A stretch of 64,000 bases of DNA from an uncultured Christensenella sp. (lineage in GTDB: Bacteria > Bacillota > Clostridia > Christensenellales > Borkfalkiaceae), in assembly GCA_910578565.1 (NCBI GenBank), contig CAJTQF010000002.1:123658-187657 (forward strand), in the 5' to 3' direction. Position numbers and translations under genes: made by a program. Below are positions 59,952 to 64,000 of the stretch, one piece after another; within the stretch, counting starts at the first letter, position 1, and each line of letters begins with the position of its first letter. The notes under the pieces are model-generated. The model was not told the DNA's origin. It saw only the letters and a list, made by a program, of their open reading frames with translations, and made no database searches.

Positions 59952-61466
59952 TTATAAAATTTCAAGATTTTTGCGGAAAGATTTTCTGAACTCCGCGCTC
60001 GCCGCCATAGCGTTGCGGATTTCAAGAGTAGCTTCCCCTTCAACTTCCGTCTTCATTATAACCGAATCGCCCAGAATGTCGCAGTTTATAGACTTGACCA
60101 CGCCCGACATAGACCTGTCAAGGCTTTCGGCAATGCGGAGTATAACCCCGAGACGCTTTACAATTTCGATATCGTCTTCGCCCAAAAGGCACTTGTATCT
60201 CGACCAGTCGTAAAGATTGATGTCTTCCTTTTTATGACAGCAGGCTGTAAACGCCGCAAGAACGATATCCCTGTGCGAAAGTCCGTAAAGGTTAGAGTTT
60301 AAAATCATATAACAGCTGTGGCGCTGGTGGTTGTAATATTTTATTTTCATTCCGCAGTCGTGCAAGGTTGCGGCAACTTTCAGAATTCTCAGATACTGTC
60401 TGGGGAATTTGTGCAGAACGCGCAACTGCTTAAACAGCTGTATGCTAAGATTAACAACGTGTTCAACGTGCTTTTCGTCGCAGCCGTAATACTTTACGAG
60501 CGTTGTAAGCGAATAGTTTAAAACGTCAGAAATAGGCTTTTCTTCCGTCAAAGGAAGCGCCTGGTTGAACATAATACCTTCTCTCAGCCCCGCGCCTGAG
60601 ATAACGAATTTTTCGAATTTAAAATAGGAAATAAAAGATTTTGCTATCGCAAGCGCGGCGGGAAGTATATCCGCGCGCTCTGCCGAAAGTCCCTTTATCT
60701 TTTTCTTTTTGTCAAGGTCCAGAACCTTTAACATATCGTAAACCGACTCAAAATCTTCGACGCTCATAGAATAATTATGAACGGTGTCAAGCGGGTACTT
60801 GTTTACGATTTTATTTATTTTGAAAAGGTTTCTGAAAGAGCCGCCTACCCCTATCATCTGAACGTCGGGGTCTATTTCGTTAATCCATTCAATCTGTTTA
60901 AGCTGCTCGGTAAAAAACTCTTCAATCTTTTTAGCCTGCTCTTCGGGCTTTAAACCGTCGTCCGAAAAAAGCCCCGTCAACGTCACCGCGCCGAAAGGCA
61001 TAGTGACGTAATTCAAAATATTTCTTCTGTTGTAGTAAACGATTTTGGTCGAACCGCCGCCTATTTCGAGAATAAGACCCTTAGGCACGTCCATTGTGTT
61101 TATCACGCCGCGGTAAACGTAAACCGCTTCTTCTTCGGCGGCGAGAACGCGTATTTTAATGCCACAGCTCGCCTGAATTTCGTCTAAAAAGCTGCGCTGG
61201 TTTTTGGCGCGGCGCACGGCTGCGGTTGCAACCGCAATAATGCGCGAAACGCCGCTGGCGTCGCAAAGACGGCGGAACATCTTTAAAGTTTTAATTGTTT
61301 CCGCAACGCGCTGGGGTTTTAAAAAACCGTCGCGTTCCATATCCTGCCCTAAACGGACGCTTTCTTTCAGTTCGTCCACGACCATAAAATAGCCTTCCGC
61401 AAACAGATTCACAATGACCAGTCTTGCCGAATTAGAGCCTAAATCAATAATTCCTATCTTTTCCAA
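59952..61466 (-). CDS. exopolyphosphatase/guanosine pentaphosphate phosphohydrolase family protein
   Basis: 504 residues. The PPX/GppA ATPase-like domain has IDLGSNSARLVIV (6-18) and LEIGGGSTKIVY near 140; the C-terminal half (after about 320) is an HD-type helical domain with TLHDCGMKIKYYNHQRHS. It degrades polyphosphate or pppGpp. Start codon is TTG at 61466, with AGGAG 7 nt before it. It is monocistronic or first in a maf-mreB transcript. Confidence 0.9.
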   Translation of the reverse strand: MEKIGIIDLGSNSARLVIVNLFAEGYFMVVDELKESVRLGQDMERDGFLKPQRVAETIKTLKMFRRLCDASGVSRIIAVATAAVRRAKNQRSFLDEIQASCGIKIRVLAAEEEAVYVYRGVINTMDVPKGLILEIGGGSTKIVYYNRRNILNYVTMPFGAVTLTGLFSDDGLKPEEQAKKIEEFFTEQLKQIEWINEIDPDVQMIGVGGSFRNLFKINKIVNKYPLDTVHNYSMSVEDFESVYDMLKVLDLDKKKKIKGLSAERADILPAALAIAKSFISYFKFEKFVISGAGLREGIMFNQALPLTEEKPISDVLNYSLTTLVKYYGCDEKHVEHVVNLSIQLFKQLRVLHKFPRQYLRILKVAATLHDCGMKIKYYNHQRHSCYMILNSNLYGLSHRDIVLAAFTACCHKKEDINLYDWSRYKCLLGEDDIEIVKRLGVILRIAESLDRSMSGVVKSINCDILGDSVIMKTEVEGEATLEIRNAMAASAEFRKSFRKNLEIL

Positions 61467-61576
61467 ATTAATCTCCTGACAGGCGTTTTCGCCTTAGTAA
61501 TATGAATAGAACAAATATTATGCCAATGTACTAAGTGTATCATAACTTTTACGGCTTGTACATATTTCTTAAAAAT

Positions 61577-61597
61577 ATTTGTGCATATTGCACAAAT
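61577..61597 (-). terminator. terminator after folBK
   Basis: Perfect inverted repeat ATTTGTGCA-3 nt-TGCACAAAT followed on the minus strand by ATTTTTAAG. On the plus strand six T also follow a few bases later. Confidence 0.55.
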
Positions 61598-61615
61598 GCA
61601 TTTTTTAAACGCACG

Positions 61616-62404
61616 TCATACGGGTTCGCCCGTATCGGGGCAGATAAAGCCGTCTGCAATTTCTTTCAAAGGTGTCAGCACGAAATCGCGGTTTTTATAG
61701 TCAGCGTGGGGAACCGTCAGGTTTTGTTCCTTTATAATTTTGTTGCCGAAAAATATTATATCTATGTCCAGAGTCCTGTCGCCCCAGCGCTGTTTGCGCA
61801 CCCTGCCGCACTCCGCTTCGATACGGTGTATCTCGTATAAAAGATTTTCGGGCGAAAGCACGGTTGAAATTTTTACCGCGCAGTTTAAAAACTCGTTTTC
61901 AGCCGCGCCGCCGTACGGCTCGGTTCCGATATATGAAGAAACTTTTTCCACCCTGACGCCGCGCACCTTGCACAAAAGCGCGACAGCCCTGTCAAGATAT
62001 TGCTTTTTGTCGCCAAGACTTGAACCGAGCGAGAGATATACTTCATTCCGTTCAAGGGCGACGCGGGCGGCAACGCAGTCGAATTTTCTGCTCATAGGCG
62101 CTTCGGGTTTTTTAACGGTGACGCTAACACTTTCAACGCTTTCAAAATTTTCGGTTATGCAAAAAGCGCATTCGTAGGCAAGTTTTTCAATCAAATTGAA
62201 AACGTTGCCCTGCACCGCCGCGGCAATTGTTTTACAAACTTTTGCGTAGTTTACCGTGCGACTTATATCATCGTCCTTGGCGGCGGCGTAAAAGTCGGTC
62301 CGTATATCCGCGTCCACAATAAATTTTTGCGGGGCGGTCTTTTCATCCGGGTTAACGCCGTGGCAGGCTTCGAATTCAAGTCCGCGAATCTGTATTTCGT
62401 TCAT
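61616..62404 (-). CDS. bifunctional dihydroneopterin aldolase / HPPK (FolB-FolK fusion)
   Basis: 262 residues. The FolB half (about 1-117) opens with IQIRGLEFEACHGVNPDEK and has the conserved lysine near 98; the FolK half starts NEVYLSLGSSLGDKKQYL (about 122) and contains the ATP-binding RWGDRTLDIDIIFFG near 210. It catalyses two successive steps to 6-hydroxymethyl-dihydropterin diphosphate. It overlaps folP by 29 nt, an unusually long overlap, and lies at the end of the folC-folP-folBK operon. Confidence 0.94.
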   Translation of the reverse strand: MNEIQIRGLEFEACHGVNPDEKTAPQKFIVDADIRTDFYAAAKDDDISRTVNYAKVCKTIAAAVQGNVFNLIEKLAYECAFCITENFESVESVSVTVKKPEAPMSRKFDCVAARVALERNEVYLSLGSSLGDKKQYLDRAVALLCKVRGVRVEKVSSYIGTEPYGGAAENEFLNCAVKISTVLSPENLLYEIHRIEAECGRVRKQRWGDRTLDIDIIFFGNKIIKEQNLTVPHADYKNRDFVLTPLKEIADGFICPDTGEPV

Positions 62405-63182
62405 ACTCCTCCTTTATCGCCTGCGCGTTTTCCTTTACGTCGTGCACGCGCACAAAAAGAATTTTATTTCTCGCGGCAAGCCGCGTGCTTTCAACCGTCT
62501 GTAAAAGTCTGTCCTTTATTTCGCCGCCGAACATGGACTTGCGGCTTGTTCCCAGCAGCAACGGATAGCCCAGCACGGACAGGCGGTGATAACCGTTTAA
62601 AAGTTCCCAGTTCTGTTCTTTGGACTTTGCGAACCCTATGCCGCCGTCCAGACAGATTTTATCCCTGTCTATGCCCTTTTCAACGGCAAATTGCGCCTGC
62701 CGCCGCAAAAACGAAGTTACGGGCTGCCAAATATCGCCTTCGAGCGGCTGCTTCGCATTGTGCATTATGCAAACCGAAGCGTTACGCTTTGCAACAATTT
62801 CCGCCATTGCCCCGTCAAGCGAAAGACCCCATATGTCGTTTATCATATCCGCGCCCAAATCAAGCGCCGCTTCCGCGCTCTTCGCAAAATAGGTGTCAAC
62901 GGAAACCGGTATACCGAAATTTTGCTTAATCAGCCGTAGCGGCTTTTCAAAACGCGAAATTTCTTCTTCGGCGGAAACTTCAACGTAATTCGGGCGCGTG
63001 GATTGCGCGCCAACGTCTATAACCGCCGCGCCGTCTTTTACCGCCCTTTCAACCGCTTTTAAAACGGTGTACTCGTCCTTGCGGCTGTCCGCAAAAAACG
63101 AGTCCGGCGTAAGATTTACAATCGCCATTACGTAGGTGTAGTTTTCAAATTTTTTGCCGCCGATTATCATTTTAATATCCAC
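62376..63182 (-). CDS. folP: dihydropteroate synthase
   Basis: 268 residues. AIVNLTPDSFFADSR near 20, DVGAQSTRPNYVEVS near 58 (pABA loop), MINDIWGLS near 115 and LDGGIGFAKSKEQN near 185 are those of FolP; RVHDV near the end is also conserved. It joins pABA to the pterin diphosphate. Overlaps folC by 16 nt and folBK by 29 nt. Confidence 0.96.
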   Translation of the reverse strand: MDIKMIIGGKKFENYTYVMAIVNLTPDSFFADSRKDEYTVLKAVERAVKDGAAVIDVGAQSTRPNYVEVSAEEEISRFEKPLRLIKQNFGIPVSVDTYFAKSAEAALDLGADMINDIWGLSLDGAMAEIVAKRNASVCIMHNAKQPLEGDIWQPVTSFLRRQAQFAVEKGIDRDKICLDGGIGFAKSKEQNWELLNGYHRLSVLGYPLLLGTSRKSMFGGEIKDRLLQTVESTRLAARNKILFVRVHDVKENAQAIKEEYERNTDSRT

Positions 63183-64000
63183 TCTTTAGCTTTTTTTAAA
63201 AGTGTGAACGAACCGCAAACCGTCACAGTTTCGCTCCGCGCCTTTTCAAGCGCGGAAACTATGCAGTCGGCTTGTTCCGCCGCGCCGAAATGTTTTTTAC
63301 AAATACCGAAAATTTTATCCCCGTCCATTGCCCTGTACGATTCGGGTACAACTGCTATTATCCCGCCCGCGCGCTCTTTTACAAGTTCAAGGCATTTGTC
63401 TGCGTCTTTATCGGACAGACAACCGAACACAAGCGTGTTTTTATCCGCTTGGTAATCCCTTAAAAAATGCGCGAGATTTTCAAAACTCTGCGGATTGTGC
63501 GCGCCGTCGAGAATATAAGTTTTATCCTTTTTTATTACTTCAAGCCGACCGCCAAGGCAGGCGTTTTCAATGCCCAGTTTTATATATTTTTCTTCTATGC
63601 CCAATATCCTTGCGGCGCAAGCCGCCGCGCCCGCATTATAGGGCTGTGCATTGCCGTGCATTTTAAGGCAGTAACCGCAGGGCGGAGCAAACCGGACGCC
63701 TGCGTTTTCAAAATACTTTTTTGCTTCTTCCGTCTGCAACGAACTTACCACCGCGGGACAGTTCTTTATAATGCCCGCTTTCTGCCCGCATATCCGTTCG
63801 ACCGTGTTGCCCAGATATTGCGTATGTTCCAGAGAAACCGAAGTTATTATTGCAACTTCCTTTTTATAAATCGCATTTGTCGCGTCGGTCAGTCCGCCCA
63901 GACCGCACTCTATAACGGCGTATTCGCAACCGCTTTCCGCAAAGGCGAAAATCGTTCCCGCGGTTTCTATTTCAAAGGAAGTTGCGCCGAGTACTGCGCC
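63167..64000 (-). CDS. folC: FolC, folylpolyglutamate synthase/dihydrofolate synthase (5' end outside window)
   Basis: The minus-strand frame is open from the window end and gives about 277 residues of the C-terminal two thirds. ECGLGGLTDATNAIYKK, SVSLEHTQYLGNTVE and CGQKAGIIKN match the FolC/Mur ligase centre, and LDGAHNPQSFENL near the later part is the conserved nucleotide-domain motif. The shorter ORF starting GTG at 63751 is not the real start. It adds glutamate to folates. Leads the fol operon. Confidence 0.93.
   Translation of the reverse strand, partial: GAVLGATSFEIETAGTIFAFAESGCEYAVIECGLGGLTDATNAIYKKEVAIITSVSLEHTQYLGNTVERICGQKAGIIKNCPAVVSSLQTEEAKKYFENAGVRFAPPCGYCLKMHGNAQPYNAGAAACAARILGIEEKYIKLGIENACLGGRLEVIKKDKTYILDGAHNPQSFENLAHFLRDYQADKNTLVFGCLSDKDADKCLELVKERAGGIIAVVPESYRAMDGDKIFGICKKHFGAAEQADCIVSALEKARSETVTVCGSFTLLKKAKEWILK

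Noticed and set aside
63167..63751. Independent 194-residue gene starting at 63751
   Set aside because: The frame continues to the window end with FolC motifs, so this is the C-terminal part of folC.

Overview
The window is about 64 kb of chromosomal core from a low-to-mid-GC Firmicute, most likely an uncultured anaerobic member of the Clostridia. Evidence for this is a six-subunit-type Rnf complex edge (rnfA, rnfB), spore-associated genes (two CotF-like coat proteins, a PdaB-like polysaccharide deacetylase, a YlbJ-like membrane protein), an IspD-IspF fusion, pfs-luxS, a cobalamin riboswitch feeding an ECF transporter, and sigma-A promoters of Gram-positive type. No rRNA, tRNA, CRISPR array, prophage or insertion sequence was recognised. 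Lineage below class is inference only.

Layout. 1-7.6 kb: Rnf tail, a zinc-ribbon membrane protein, then a minus-strand extracytoplasmic flavin group (NusG-II protein, ApbE, FMN-binding-like lipoprotein) and a large MacB/FtsX-type ABC protein. 7.6-13 kb: gltX, a membrane-anchored XRE regulator divergent from degV, a tyrosine phosphatase and a LOG-family protein. 13.1-13.6 kb: tmRNA (ssrA) on the minus strand. 13.6-22.2 kb: fruK-PPTase, the mtnN-luxS-ung-apgM operon, coat proteins, an SDR/EFR1 redox pair and a PopT/DUF368 transporter. 22.3-30 kb: rpoC and rpoB (minus). 30.4-34.1 kb: rqcP-ispDF-unknown-radA. 34.2-40 kb: 2H phosphoesterase-like, tandem-OB SSB, deacetylase, CDF exporter, rarA, patatin. 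40-46 kb: YlbJ-like gene convergent with a seven-gene overlapping operon alr-5FCL-unknown-rsmD-coaD-aroF-pheA. 46-49.9 kb: MATE pump behind a structured RNA leader, the B12-riboswitch operon (DUF4430 lipoprotein plus ECF S component) and divergent bioY. 49.9-64 kb: guaB-guaA, a lipoprotein, hemW-ogt, a decayed repeat protein, lepA, maf-mreB, ppx and folC-folP-folBK (folC cut by the window end).

The most notable signals are regulatory. At least four genes (apbE, the XRE regulator, mtnN, bioY) have a good -35, exactly 17 bp, a good -10, then exactly 6 nt before the ATG, which predicts leaderless mRNAs; fruK and the PopT gene have predicted leaders of only about 5-6 nt. The tmRNA reads out an unusually long proteolysis tag with a hairpin inside the tag reading frame, has an odd T-loop, and its terminator arm overlaps its own 3' CCACCA. 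The MATE leader folds as a compact three-way junction ending in a U-tract and may be a guanidine-IV (mepA-type) riboswitch or a relative. The intergenic region between the XRE gene and degV carries helically phased GTAGAG sites.
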